From: SIG603 sp044432645
GTDB taxonomy: Bacteria; Bacillota; Clostridia; Oscillospirales; Acutalibacteraceae
Direction: 5' to 3'
Assembly (NCBI GenBank): GCA_044432645.1
Contig: JAWXUM010000004.1
Coordinates: 39,191-103,190, forward strand
Length of the DNA stretch: 64,000 nucleotides
Shown here: in pieces, positions 43,871 through 53,280 of the stretch
How the letters are laid out: every line of letters begins with the position of its first letter
Position numbering within the stretch: the first letter of the stretch is position 1
Program-made: the position numbers and the translations under genes
The notes under the pieces: generated by a model
Databases searched by the model: none
What the model was told of the DNA's origin: nothing
The model's input: only the letters and a program-made list of their open reading frames with translations

Positions 43871-45189
43871 GTTTTTGGAAAAAATTAAATGTTTCAAACT
43901 TAAAAAAAATTACATTAACAAATATTTTTTATCACAATCCTTTTGTTTTGCTGTTCTCTTTACTTTGCTCTGTAGTAATATGGTTTGTGCTTGCAAGTGG
44001 AGATGCTATTAATAGACCTATAATGGTCGAAGTGCCTGTAGAAATAACATTATCTGATTTAGCAAAAGAAGAGGGAGTAGTAATCTTTGAACAAAGTGTA
44101 GATGTAGCTGATGTTTCAATTTCTGGCAGTAGCGTTATAATTAACAAAATAACTTCAGAAAATTTATCTGTTGTTGCAAATTTGTCACCGGTAATTCAAA
44201 AATTAACTGGTAATACAATGGTTACCGAAACACTTACTTTGTATGCAAGCAAAAATGTAACAGATTTTGCAGATTATCAAGTAGATTATGTTGACCCTGT
44301 TGAAGTAATAGTGGTTTACGACAGATATAAAGAAACAACTTTTGAAATACAAAGTAATTTAAATTATGCAACGACTGATGATTATTATGTAGAATCACCT
44401 GTTTTGTCAGACACACAAGTTGTTGTTTCAGGCCCTGAATCTTCTGTAAATAAAGTTTCTAAAGTTGAAATTTTCTACGATACCGACGATTATGTGACAA
44501 AGTCACAGCAACTTACATTGGATGTAATATTGTATGATGCTAATGGTGAAGTTTTAGACCTTGACGAACTTTATTTGGAGTTAAGCGTTGAACAAGTTCA
44601 AGTAGATTTAACCGTTTATAGTAAACAAACTGTTGAGCTTGATGTAACAGTTTTAAACATGCCAAGTGGATTTTCTAGTTCTAGAATTACCATAGAGCCT
44701 GCTACTATTGAAATTGCTGGCGATTATGATATTGTTTCACAATATTCTACTATAGTTTTAGACAGCGCTATAGATTTTTATTCCTTAGATACTAGTTCTA
44801 ATACTTACACAATGAATATTTCTATCCCTGAATCTGTCAGAAATATTTCAGCTGTTGAAACAGCTACGGTTACGGTTAATTTAAATGGATTTAGCGAGGC
44901 TGAAATTGCAACTACCAATATTAGTTTGACAAATATACCTAGCGATAAAACAATTACTGTTGTCGACGGCAGTTTAGATGTAACAGTTGTCGGAACAACA
45001 GCTCAAGTTAATAATTTAACTGCTGATTCTGTTTTTGTTACAGTCGATATGGCTAATGCAACAATAAAAAATGGCAATATTCAAGTTACAGCAACTGTAA
45101 GTTTAACAGAAACGACTTCGTGTTGGGTTTACGGAAAATACGAGATTGTTGTTAATATTGCAGATGCAGAAACCGAAGAGGTAAATTAA
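43867..45189 (+). CDS. cdaR: CdaR, YbbR-domain regulator of CdaA
   Basis: A 440-residue protein with one N-terminal membrane helix (about 25-45) and an extracytoplasmic region of four YbbR-like beta-domains from residue 55 onward. Repeated (V)PVEI, VSGPESSVNKV and later QVDLTV patterns mark the domain repeats. CdaR binds and adjusts diadenylate cyclase CdaA at the membrane. It is translationally coupled to cdaA. The ectodomain is threonine-, serine- and valine-rich, as usual for YbbR repeats. A strong terminator follows. Confidence 0.9.
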   Translation: MSFWKKLNVSNLKKITLTNIFYHNPFVLLFSLLCSVVIWFVLASGDAINRPIMVEVPVEITLSDLAKEEGVVIFEQSVDVADVSISGSSVIINKITSENLSVVANLSPVIQKLTGNTMVTETLTLYASKNVTDFADYQVDYVDPVEVIVVYDRYKETTFEIQSNLNYATTDDYYVESPVLSDTQVVVSGPESSVNKVSKVEIFYDTDDYVTKSQQLTLDVILYDANGEVLDLDELYLELSVEQVQVDLTVYSKQTVELDVTVLNMPSGFSSSRITIEPATIEIAGDYDIVSQYSTIVLDSAIDFYSLDTSSNTYTMNISIPESVRNISAVETATVTVNLNGFSEAEIATTNISLTNIPSDKTITVVDGSLDVTVVGTTAQVNNLTADSVFVTVDMANATIKNGNIQVTATVSLTETTSCWVYGKYEIVVNIADAETEEVN

Positions 45190-45198
45190 TAAACATAT

Positions 45199-45237
45199 AA
45201 AAGTCATGAATTTATTAACAAGTTCATGACTTTTTAA
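45199..45237 (+). terminator. Terminator after cdaR
   Basis: AAAAGTCATGAA / TTCATGACTTTT with a 12-base loop and T-run, just after the cdaR stop. Confidence 0.85.
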
Positions 45238-45269
45238 TATAAATTTAATTAATTAATCGTAAAAATTAC

Positions 45270-45298
45270 TTTTATTATTGCCATGTGTGTGATATACT
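45270..45298 (+). promoter_or_regulatory. Extended -10 promoter before the M16 peptidase pair
   Basis: TGATATACT (TATACT at 45293-45298 with a TGn extension) and a weak -35 17 bases upstream. Confidence 0.5.
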
Positions 45299-45351
45299 AT
45301 TAAGTAAGTAAATATTCATATTTTATGTATATTTTTATAAGGATGGATGAT

Positions 45352-46593
45352 ATGTTTAAAAAAATAGAAGAACCAACAATTAGAAATTTTACAGATGCTA
45401 AATTTAAAACAAGTAGAATATCAATGCATTTTATAATGCCTTTAAATGCAAAAACTGCTTCTGCTTTTGCGCTTATACCATCGGTATTAACACAGTCAAC
45501 AAGTTCTCACCCTAATATAACAGATTTATCAAAACATTTGTCTAGTTTATATGGTGCTAATTTCTCATGCTCTGTGTCTAAAATTGGCGATAATCAAGTG
45601 CTAAGTTTTTTGGCATCGGGCATATCTAATAAATATGCTTTAGGTGGTCAAAACTTAACAAAGGAATATTTAAGTTTAATAGAAGAGTGTATATTCAAAC
45701 CTCTTACTGATAAAGATGGTTATTTTACTAAAGAAGCATTTACTCAAGAACGACGTCAACTGCTTGAACATATGGATGCTGATTTTAATGATAAAAAAGT
45801 TTATGCCAAACTTCGTACAAGTGAGATTATGTTTGAAGGCCAGCCTTCAGCTGTTAGAAAATACGGCGATAAAGAAACGCTTATGAAAGTTAAACGTGAA
45901 GAATTAATTCCACTTTGGAATGAAATTGTAGACACAGCTAAAGTTGAAATTTTCGTGTTGGGTGATTGTGATTATGATATAATTTCAAATAGTTTTAAAG
46001 ACATGTTTAAAAATAGAAAAGGAAATGCTAAACTTTTTGAAAACCCAGTTTATGATGTAACAAATATAAAAACTGTAGAAGAAAAAATGGAACTTTCTCA
46101 GTCTAAGCTTGTTTTAGGCTTCAAAACAGGAGAAAAACCTACAATTGCTACAAGGCTTATGAGCGTTATTTTAGGTGGAACTGCGAGTTCTAAACTTTTC
46201 TTAAACGTTAGAGAAAAACTAAGCCTTTGTTATTACTGCTCTTCTTCTTTAAACACTGAAAATGCTGCAATATTTGTGGAAAGTGGAGTAGAAACAGAAA
46301 ATATCGAAAAAACAAAAGATGCTATTTTAAATGAAATTGAAGATTTAAAAAACGGAATTTTTACTGATGACGATTTGCATTTTGCCAAACTTGCAATGAT
46401 AAACAGTTATAAATCTATTAAAGACTCTCTTTATTCAACAGAAACTTGGTATTTGTCACAAGTACTTCGAGATGAAATTTTAACTCCAAAAGAAATGGAA
46501 GAAAAACTTTTAAAAGTAACTAAAGAAGATATTATAAATTCGGCTAAAAAAATGAACTTAGACACAGTCTATATGCTTAAGGGGGAAATGTGA
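45352..46593 (+). CDS. M16-family protein, YfmF-like (non-catalytic subunit)
   Basis: A 413-residue pitrilysin-fold protein. It lacks the HxxEH zinc motif (the corresponding region reads TQSTSSHPNITDLSKHLSSLYGA) but keeps the second M16 half, with GTASSKLFLNVREKLSLCYYCSS. It is therefore the partner of the catalytic subunit encoded next, as in M16 heterodimers. The ATG at 45352 is used since AAGGATGG sits eight bases upstream; two more ATGs lie before it. Substrate unknown. Confidence 0.82.
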   Translation: MFKKIEEPTIRNFTDAKFKTSRISMHFIMPLNAKTASAFALIPSVLTQSTSSHPNITDLSKHLSSLYGANFSCSVSKIGDNQVLSFLASGISNKYALGGQNLTKEYLSLIEECIFKPLTDKDGYFTKEAFTQERRQLLEHMDADFNDKKVYAKLRTSEIMFEGQPSAVRKYGDKETLMKVKREELIPLWNEIVDTAKVEIFVLGDCDYDIISNSFKDMFKNRKGNAKLFENPVYDVTNIKTVEEKMELSQSKLVLGFKTGEKPTIATRLMSVILGGTASSKLFLNVREKLSLCYYCSSSLNTENAAIFVESGVETENIEKTKDAILNEIEDLKNGIFTDDDLHFAKLAMINSYKSIKDSLYSTETWYLSQVLRDEILTPKEMEEKLLKVTKEDIINSAKKMNLDTVYMLKGEM

Positions 46594-46594
46594 T

Positions 46595-47875
46595 TTGAAT
46601 AAGTTTACAAAAGTTTGCGATGAAAAATTGGGTGATTTTTATTACCAAATTAAACATTCCTCAGGTCTTGACATTATTTTATACCCTAAAGTTGGCTTTG
46701 TCACAAGCTATGCAATGTTCAGCACTAAGTACGGCTCTATAGATACAAGCTTTAAACTTGATACAGATGATGAAATTCACACAGTTCCAGCTGGTATAGC
46801 TCACTTTTTAGAGCATAAATTGTTTGAAAGCGAAGACGGTGATGCGTTTTTGAAATATGCTAAAACGGGTGCTAGTGCAAATGCTTATACATCTTTTGAA
46901 AGCACATGCTATTTGTTTTCTACAACACAAAATTTGTACGATGCTTTAGAAATTTTGCTTGATTTTGTTCAAAATCCTTATTTTACAAAAGAATCAGTTG
47001 ATAAAGAACAAGGAATTATAGGTCAAGAAATTAAAATGTACGACGATGACCCTAATTGGCGTGTGATGTTTAACTTGCTTAAAGCGATGTATCATAATCA
47101 TACAGTAAAAGAAGATATAGCTGGTACCACACAGAGCATATCCGAAATCACACCAGAATATTTATACAGTTGTTACAATACCTTTTATAATTTAAATAAT
47201 ATGAATTTAGTTATTTCTGGTAATTTCGATATGGATAAAATTATACAAATGTGTGATGATTTATTAAAGCCGTCAACAAATGTTAACATTACTAGATATT
47301 TTAAAGATGAGCCTGATACAGTTGTTCAAAGCAATATTACTGAAAAATTATCAGTTGCTTCTCCACTTTTTCAAATTGGATATAAAGAGAATATTAAAGG
47401 TGTGCTTTCAGAAGAAGAAATTGCTACAACTGAAATTTTATTAGACGTTATAGCCTCAAGTTCTTCACCACTGTTTAAAAAACTTTATGATAACGAACTT
47501 GTAAATGAAGAATCTTTTTCATACGAACATTTTGAGGGCGAAAGTTATTCTGTAATATTATTCGGTGGCGAGTCTAAAGAACCTGAAAAAGTTCAAGAAG
47601 AAATTGAAAATTATATCGACGAGCTTAAAAATACTGGAATTAATGAAGATGATTTTGAAAGAGCTAAGAAATCAATATACGGCGCTAATATAGCTGGGCT
47701 TAACAGCTCTGCAACAATTGCAAATGCAATTACATCTTTGAATTTTAAAAACAGAGAGTTGTTCAGATATATAAATTCTTTTGAAAATATTACTGTAGAT
47801 GATGTAAATGCAAGAATGAATAAACTTTTCGAAAACAAAAATTCGGTTTTGTCTTTAATTTTACCGATGGATTAA
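46595..47875 (+). CDS. M16-family zinc peptidase, YfmH-like (catalytic subunit)
   Basis: A 426-residue pitrilysin-family peptidase. The inverted zinc motif HFLEH (about residues 69-73) is followed by the third ligand Glu in the DKEQGIIGQEIKMYDDDP region. It starts at TTG 46595, one base after the stop of the YfmF-like gene, with AAGGGGG upstream; no ATG is available nearby. The pair could clear or process membrane peptides; the substrate is not known. The heterodimeric split between active and inactive halves resembles other bacterial M16 pairs. Confidence 0.88.
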   Translation: MNKFTKVCDEKLGDFYYQIKHSSGLDIILYPKVGFVTSYAMFSTKYGSIDTSFKLDTDDEIHTVPAGIAHFLEHKLFESEDGDAFLKYAKTGASANAYTSFESTCYLFSTTQNLYDALEILLDFVQNPYFTKESVDKEQGIIGQEIKMYDDDPNWRVMFNLLKAMYHNHTVKEDIAGTTQSISEITPEYLYSCYNTFYNLNNMNLVISGNFDMDKIIQMCDDLLKPSTNVNITRYFKDEPDTVVQSNITEKLSVASPLFQIGYKENIKGVLSEEEIATTEILLDVIASSSSPLFKKLYDNELVNEESFSYEHFEGESYSVILFGGESKEPEKVQEEIENYIDELKNTGINEDDFERAKKSIYGANIAGLNSSATIANAITSLNFKNRELFRYINSFENITVDDVNARMNKLFENKNSVLSLILPMD

Positions 47876-47891
47876 GAAAGGATACTATTAA

Positions 47892-48926
47892 ATGAACATT
47901 ATACAATTTCCTGAATTAGGACTTAATTTCACTATAGACCCAGTTGCCTTTACAGTAGCTGGTTATTCTGTAGCTTGGTACGGAATAATTATTGCAGTAG
48001 GGTTTTTCTTAGCGGTTAACTATTCACTTCTAAGTTGTTTTAAAATGAATATCAATAGCGACCATTTATTTGACGCTATTGTTGTTGGTTTAATTTTTGG
48101 CATTATTGGAGCAAGGCTGTACTACGTTGTTTTTTATCCTGGCGATACTTACATCAATGATCCAATGCTTATTTTCAACTTGCATTCTGGAGGTTTAGGT
48201 ATTTATGGTGGCATTATTGGTGGTCTATTAGGTGGATGTTTAGTTGCAAAATTTAGAAAAATTAAAATATCATCATGTTTAGATGTTGCCTCTTTAGGGT
48301 TTTTAATTGGTCAAGGTGTTGGTCGTTGGGGCAACTTTGTAAATGCAGAGGCTTATGGTAGCGATACAAATTTGCCTTGGGGCATGTTGACAAATACTTC
48401 TTGGCTAGAAACAACTAGCATGGTTCACCCTTGCTTTTTTTATGAATCAATGCTATGCTTTATAGGGTTTATATTATTACATATTTTTACAAGAAAATAT
48501 CGTAAATACGACGGACAAACTTTCCTTTTATATTTAGTTTGGTACGGAGTAATTAGATTTATAATTGAGGGATTAAGAACTGATAGTTTAATGGTAGGTC
48601 CACTTAAAATTTCTCAAGTAGTTGCAGTAATTACAGTAGCAGTAGCTTCTTATCTTTTATATAGAAATAAAAAGAAAAATTTAATGTCTTTAATTGGTTG
48701 TGGCGATAAAGAGGCAATGGAACTTAATAATGTTGTTTTTGGCTCTGCTGTTCCTCATAAAAAATATAAAGATTCACTAGACACTCAAAGCACAATTTTT
48801 GAAGGTGAAGACTTGCATATTGACAGCACAGAAAAAGAAAAACAAAGCAAATTCAAGAAAAAATCAAAACAAAAACAAGTAGAAGAAACTACAACAAAAG
48901 AGGGAATAGATGGGGAAAATAATTGA
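47892..48926 (+). CDS. lgt: Prolipoprotein diacylglyceryl transferase
   Basis: A 344-residue membrane enzyme that adds diacylglycerol from phosphatidylglycerol to the lipobox Cys of prelipoproteins. About seven helices fill residues 1-260; signature segments are HSGGLGIYGGIIGG, GQGVGRWGNFVNAEAYG and GVIRFIIEGLRTDSL. A hydrophilic Lys/Glu/Thr-rich C-terminal tail of about 80 residues is longer than usual and runs into the start of folD (17-base overlap). AAAGGA precedes the ATG. Confidence 0.93.
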   Translation: MNIIQFPELGLNFTIDPVAFTVAGYSVAWYGIIIAVGFFLAVNYSLLSCFKMNINSDHLFDAIVVGLIFGIIGARLYYVVFYPGDTYINDPMLIFNLHSGGLGIYGGIIGGLLGGCLVAKFRKIKISSCLDVASLGFLIGQGVGRWGNFVNAEAYGSDTNLPWGMLTNTSWLETTSMVHPCFFYESMLCFIGFILLHIFTRKYRKYDGQTFLLYLVWYGVIRFIIEGLRTDSLMVGPLKISQVVAVITVAVASYLLYRNKKKNLMSLIGCGDKEAMELNNVVFGSAVPHKKYKDSLDTQSTIFEGEDLHIDSTEKEKQSKFKKKSKQKQVEETTTKEGIDGENN

Positions 48927-49767
48927 CGGCAAAGTAGTTTCTAACGCTGTAAAAGAAAGCGTTAAATTGCAAGTTGAAGAGTTAAAATCAAAAGGCATTA
49001 AAACAGGCTTAGCTGTTGTAATAGTCGGCGATAATTCTGCCTCTAAAATATATGTAAGAAACAAAAAAATCGCCTGTGAAACTTGTGGTATTTATTCAAA
49101 GGAATACGCACTAGGCGCTGATACTACTCAAGAAGAACTAAAAAATTTAATTTTAAAGCTCAATAACGATAAGGATATTAATGGAATTTTAGTACAACTT
49201 CCACTTCCAAAAGGTTTAAGTGAAGACGAAATTATATCTACTATTTCACCTTTAAAAGATGTTGATGCCTTTCACGCTGAAAATGTAGGTAAAATCATGA
49301 TTGGTGATTATAGCTTTTTACCTTGCACTCCAGCTGGCGTAATGGAGCTTATTAAATCAACAGGCGTTGAAATTTCAGGCAAGCACTGTGTAGTAATTGG
49401 TAGAAGTAACATTGTTGGTAAGCCGATGGCGATGCTATTACTGCATTCACACGGAACAGTTAGCATTTGTCACAGTAGAACAGAAAATTTAAAAGAAATA
49501 ACAAAACAAGCGGATATATTAGTTGCGGCAGTTGGAATTGCAAATTTTGTAAAAAAAGATATGGTAAAACAAGGTGCAGTTGTAATTGATGTGGGTATGA
49601 ATAGGGACGAAAATGGTAAGCTTTGTGGTGACGTCGATTTTGACGAAGTAGAACCCGTATCATCGTTTATAACACCGGTGCCAGGTGGAGTTGGCCCAAT
49701 GACAATTGCAACATTAATGCAAAATACTGTAATTGCAGCTAAAATTCAAAACGGAATGGGTAAATGA
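48910..49767 (+). CDS. folD: Bifunctional methylenetetrahydrofolate dehydrogenase/cyclohydrolase
   Basis: A 285-residue NADP-linked enzyme of one-carbon metabolism, interconverting 5,10-methylene- and 10-formyl-THF. Conserved YVRNKKIACE, LVQLPLPKGL, FLPCTPAGVMELI, VIGRSNIVGKPMAMLL and TPVPGGVGPMT are all intact. Its start lies inside lgt. The end overlaps dxs by four bases (ATGA). In many clostridia xseA, xseB and ispA separate folD from dxs, but here nothing does. Confidence 0.96.
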   Translation: MGKIIDGKVVSNAVKESVKLQVEELKSKGIKTGLAVVIVGDNSASKIYVRNKKIACETCGIYSKEYALGADTTQEELKNLILKLNNDKDINGILVQLPLPKGLSEDEIISTISPLKDVDAFHAENVGKIMIGDYSFLPCTPAGVMELIKSTGVEISGKHCVVIGRSNIVGKPMAMLLLHSHGTVSICHSRTENLKEITKQADILVAAVGIANFVKKDMVKQGAVVIDVGMNRDENGKLCGDVDFDEVEPVSSFITPVPGGVGPMTIATLMQNTVIAAKIQNGMGK

Positions 49768-51593
49768 GTAATTTATTAGATAAAATTAAAAATTCAGATG
49801 ATGTAAAGAAACTTTCTTTAGAAGAAAAGGGAATTCTTTGCAATGAAATAAGAGGACAAATCATTGACACTGTTTCTAAAAATGGAGGCCACTTAGCCTC
49901 TAATTTAGGAGTGGTGGAGCTAACTGTTGCTCTTTTTTCTAAATTTAGCCTACCAAACGACTCTATCGTGTGGGATGTAGGTCATCAGTGCTATACGCAT
50001 AAACTGTTAACAGGTAGGCAAGATAGTTTTAAAACATTAAGGCAAGAAGGCGGAGTTTCTGGCTTTCCTTGCATAGAAGAAAGCGACTGTGACTCGTTTA
50101 CAACAGGTCATAGTTCTGTTTCAATTTCATCTGCCTATGGTTTATCTGTCGCAAGTAAAATTAAAAAAGAGAAAAATTACACAGTTTGTGTAATAGGTGA
50201 CGGCGCTTTAACGGGTGGTGTCGCATACGAAGCTTTAAATAATGCAGGCAGAAGACGTAATAATTTTATTGTTATTTTAAATGATAACAATATGTCAATA
50301 TCTAAAAATGTTGGTGCTATGTCACGGCATTTAGGTTTGGTTAGAAGTAAAAATAAATACATCAATTTTAAAAGCGATGTTGAAAATACATTTAGTCATA
50401 TTCCTTTAGTAGGTGGTAAAGTTACTAAAGTGTTTAAAAAAATTAAGAATGTTATCAAAAGAAGTATTTACAATACAACTATTTTTGACGACATGGGATT
50501 TTCGTATTATGGACCTTATGACGGACATGATATTACACAACTTGAAGAAATTTTTGATAATGCTAAAAAAATCAAAAAGCCTGTTTTAATTCACGTTAAA
50601 ACCACAAAAGGCAAGGGTTATTCTTACGCAGAAGACAACCCGAAAGATTTCCATGGAGTGTCTAAATTTGACGCGACCCAAGGATTAGTCGGTTCTAGTT
50701 CAAAATCTTTCTCAAGTGTGTTTGGTAACTGCCTTGTTAACATGGCAACACACAATAAAAATATTTGTGCCATTACGGCAGCTATGACAAGTGGCACAGG
50801 TTTAGTTGAGTTTTCAGAAAATTTTAAAGGAAGATTTTTTGATGTCGGTATCGCAGAGTCACATGCAGTGGTTTTTTCTGCTGGACTGGCGAAAAAAGGA
50901 CTAATTCCTGTTTTTGCAGTATATTCAACTTTTTTGCAAAGGTCTTACGACTATTTAATTCATGATGTTGCACTTCAAAATTTAAAGGTGGTTTTAGCTG
51001 TCGATAGAGCAGGACTTGTAGGTGATGATGGCAAAACTCATCAAGGCGTTTTTGATGTTTCAATGCTAAAATCTGTGCCAAATACTACAATTTTTTCCCC
51101 TACATATTTTGACGAACTTGACTTCACACTTCAAAAAGTAGTAGCTGGGAAATATAATTTAGTTGCAGTAAGGTATCCTAGAGGTCATGAGGGATATAAA
51201 CCAACAAGCTTTATTACTAGTGGGAACGATTATGATGTTTACGGTGAAAAAAGTAGTAAAACAGCAATTGTTTGCTATGGAAGAATTTTTAGCGTAGCTG
51301 CAAAAGTAGCAGAAGATTTAAATGTTAAAGTTATTAAATTAAATAAAATTTTGCCAATTCCTTATGAAGCTGTAAAGATTGCTAGTCTTTGTGACAAAGT
51401 TCTTATAGCAGAAGAAGCTGTTGGTGGAATAGCAAATGATTTTGGAATAAAAATGTATCAAAGTGGATTTAACGGTAAGCTTGTTATTAACGATATTCAA
51501 AACGGATTTGTTAATCACGCAACCGTAGAAAGACAGTTGGAAATTTTAAAACTTGATTGTAAAGGTATTGCTGATACTTTACACAGTATATAA
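49764..51593 (+). CDS. dxs: 1-deoxy-D-xylulose-5-phosphate synthase
   Basis: A 609-residue thiamine-diphosphate enzyme condensing pyruvate and glyceraldehyde 3-phosphate, first step of the MEP isoprenoid pathway. ThDP motif GDGALTGGVAYEALNNAG...NDNNMS is complete, as are GHSSVSIS, the KGKGYSYAE segment, the catalytic Glu region FDVGIAESHAVVF and DRAGLVGDDGKTHQG. It begins within the folD stop with no separate strong ribosome site, so coupling to folD is likely. Confidence 0.96.
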   Translation: MSNLLDKIKNSDDVKKLSLEEKGILCNEIRGQIIDTVSKNGGHLASNLGVVELTVALFSKFSLPNDSIVWDVGHQCYTHKLLTGRQDSFKTLRQEGGVSGFPCIEESDCDSFTTGHSSVSISSAYGLSVASKIKKEKNYTVCVIGDGALTGGVAYEALNNAGRRRNNFIVILNDNNMSISKNVGAMSRHLGLVRSKNKYINFKSDVENTFSHIPLVGGKVTKVFKKIKNVIKRSIYNTTIFDDMGFSYYGPYDGHDITQLEEIFDNAKKIKKPVLIHVKTTKGKGYSYAEDNPKDFHGVSKFDATQGLVGSSSKSFSSVFGNCLVNMATHNKNICAITAAMTSGTGLVEFSENFKGRFFDVGIAESHAVVFSAGLAKKGLIPVFAVYSTFLQRSYDYLIHDVALQNLKVVLAVDRAGLVGDDGKTHQGVFDVSMLKSVPNTTIFSPTYFDELDFTLQKVVAGKYNLVAVRYPRGHEGYKPTSFITSGNDYDVYGEKSSKTAIVCYGRIFSVAAKVAEDLNVKVIKLNKILPIPYEAVKIASLCDKVLIAEEAVGGIANDFGIKMYQSGFNGKLVINDIQNGFVNHATVERQLEILKLDCKGIADTLHSI

Positions 51594-51609
51594 TGAAAGG
51601 TTGATAATT

Positions 51610-52419
51610 CTGGCAGAGAAAAAAAGACTTGATGTTTTGCTTTTTGAAAAAAAATTAGCACCAAGTACCGAAAAAGCAAAGCTATTAATCATGCAAGGTA
51701 TAGTTTATGTTGACAATCAAAAGTCAGATAAACCAGGAACAAGTATAGATGTCAATGCTAACATAGAAGTTCGATGCTCAACTTTAGCTTATGTAAGCCG
51801 TGGCGGACTAAAGCTTGAAAAGGCGATTAATGAATTTAAAATTGACTTAAACAACAAAATTTGTATGGATGTTGGCGCATCAACGGGTGGTTTTACAGAT
51901 TGTATGCTACAAAATCATGCAAAAAAAGTTTATAGTATTGATGTAGGTTACGGACAACTAGCATGGAAGTTAAGAACTGATGAAAGAGTAGTGAATTTAG
52001 AAAGAACAAATGCTCGTTATTTAACTACCGAACAAGTATCTGATTTAATTGATTTTACGTCAGTTGATGTTGCGTTTATTTCACTTAAAAAGATACTTCC
52101 AGCAATTTATCATCTTTTAAATGAAAACGCAAGGCTTGTTTGTTTAATTAAACCTCAATTTGAGGCAAGTCGTGATAAAGTTGGAAAAAAAGGTGTTGTT
52201 CGTGACAAGGCTGTACATTTAGAAGTTGTAGATGAATTGTGCAATTTCTTCCTTGAAAACGGTTTTTCTATACTAAACCTTTCTTTTTCACCAATAAAAG
52301 GACCAGAGGGAAATATAGAATATTTGGCATATTTAGAAAAAAGTGAAAAAACTCAAACTTTTGAAAATTTTGATGTTTATGAAATAGTAAATCAATCACA
52401 TTCATCACTTATTAATTAG
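51610..52419 (+). CDS. tlyA: TlyA-family rRNA 2'-O-methyltransferase, probable CTG start
   Basis: A 269-residue protein with an N-terminal S4 RNA-binding domain (about residues 4-60, KKRLDVLLFEKKLAPSTEKAK) and an FtsJ-type methyltransferase (GASTGGFTDCMLQ, DVAFISLKK, CLIKPQFEA). TlyA methylates 16S/23S rRNA; the haemolysin name is historical. No ATG or GTG is near. CTG 51610 gives the usual AEKKRLD start, nine bases after AAAGG; a TTG at 51601 has no spacing. It follows dxs by 16 bases and precedes nadK. Confidence 0.88.
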   Translation: MAEKKRLDVLLFEKKLAPSTEKAKLLIMQGIVYVDNQKSDKPGTSIDVNANIEVRCSTLAYVSRGGLKLEKAINEFKIDLNNKICMDVGASTGGFTDCMLQNHAKKVYSIDVGYGQLAWKLRTDERVVNLERTNARYLTTEQVSDLIDFTSVDVAFISLKKILPAIYHLLNENARLVCLIKPQFEASRDKVGKKGVVRDKAVHLEVVDELCNFFLENGFSILNLSFSPIKGPEGNIEYLAYLEKSEKTQTFENFDVYEIVNQSHSSLIN

Positions 52420-52427
52420 GAGTTGTT

Positions 52428-53270
52428 ATGAAAATAGCATTAATAGCTAATCATGGTAAAAAAGAGGCAGCAGATGCTGCTGTAAAAATAATAGATTTAC
52501 TTTTAAAAAATGGACATGAAGTTTTTGTAAATAAATCTATGAACCATATAAATACAAATGCCAAAATATGCAATTCCCATTTTGAACTGGAAGAAATTTG
52601 CGAGTTTTTTATAGCTGTTGGTGGCGATGGTACAATTATACACACAGCTAAACATTCTAAAGGTTGTCCTATTTTAGGTGTTAATTTGGGAAGACTTGGC
52701 TATATGGCTGGTTTGGAGCTTGCCGATATAGAAAATCTACCGAAAATTTTACAAGGCGACTATTATTATGAAGACCGTATGTTAATTAGCATCAGCATAA
52801 ATAACGAGCATGTTGGCGAAGTTTTAAATGATGGAGTAATTTCAGGGCAATTTTCAAAAATCTTAGATTATGAAGTTTCTTGTGAGAATTCAGTTTTTAA
52901 ACATAGGGCAGATGGTTTAATTGTTGCAACACCGACAGGCTCAACTGCCTATTCAATGTCAGCAGGTGGGCCAGTAGTAGACCCAACAACAGATTTGATT
53001 ATTTTCACTCCTATTTGTCCACATTCACTGTTTAATAGAAGTGTAATTTTTAATCAAAATTCTGTAATTTCAGTAAAAGTTAAACCAAGAGATAACGAAA
53101 AAGTATATTTAACTTTAGACGGTGGTAAACCTTTTGAACTTAATAAAGGCGATGAAGTTACCTTTAAAAAGTCAGAAAATAAAACAAGATTAATAATGGC
53201 AAATAAAAAGAATTTTTTTGAATTAGTAAACAAAAAACTTTTAGTTTCCGATATGGATAAATCAATATAG
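52428..53270 (+). CDS. nadK: NAD kinase
   Basis: A 280-residue ATP/polyphosphate-dependent NAD kinase, source of NADP. The catalytic GGDGTII motif, the NLGRLGYMA segment and DGLIVATPTGSTAYSMSAGGPVVDP are present. It follows tlyA by 8 bases with AGGAG before the ATG. The order tlyA-nadK-argR-recN is conserved across Firmicutes. Confidence 0.96.
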   Translation: MKIALIANHGKKEAADAAVKIIDLLLKNGHEVFVNKSMNHINTNAKICNSHFELEEICEFFIAVGGDGTIIHTAKHSKGCPILGVNLGRLGYMAGLELADIENLPKILQGDYYYEDRMLISISINNEHVGEVLNDGVISGQFSKILDYEVSCENSVFKHRADGLIVATPTGSTAYSMSAGGPVVDPTTDLIIFTPICPHSLFNRSVIFNQNSVISVKVKPRDNEKVYLTLDGGKPFELNKGDEVTFKKSENKTRLIMANKKNFFELVNKKLLVSDMDKSI

Positions 53271-53280
53271 GGAGGTACTT

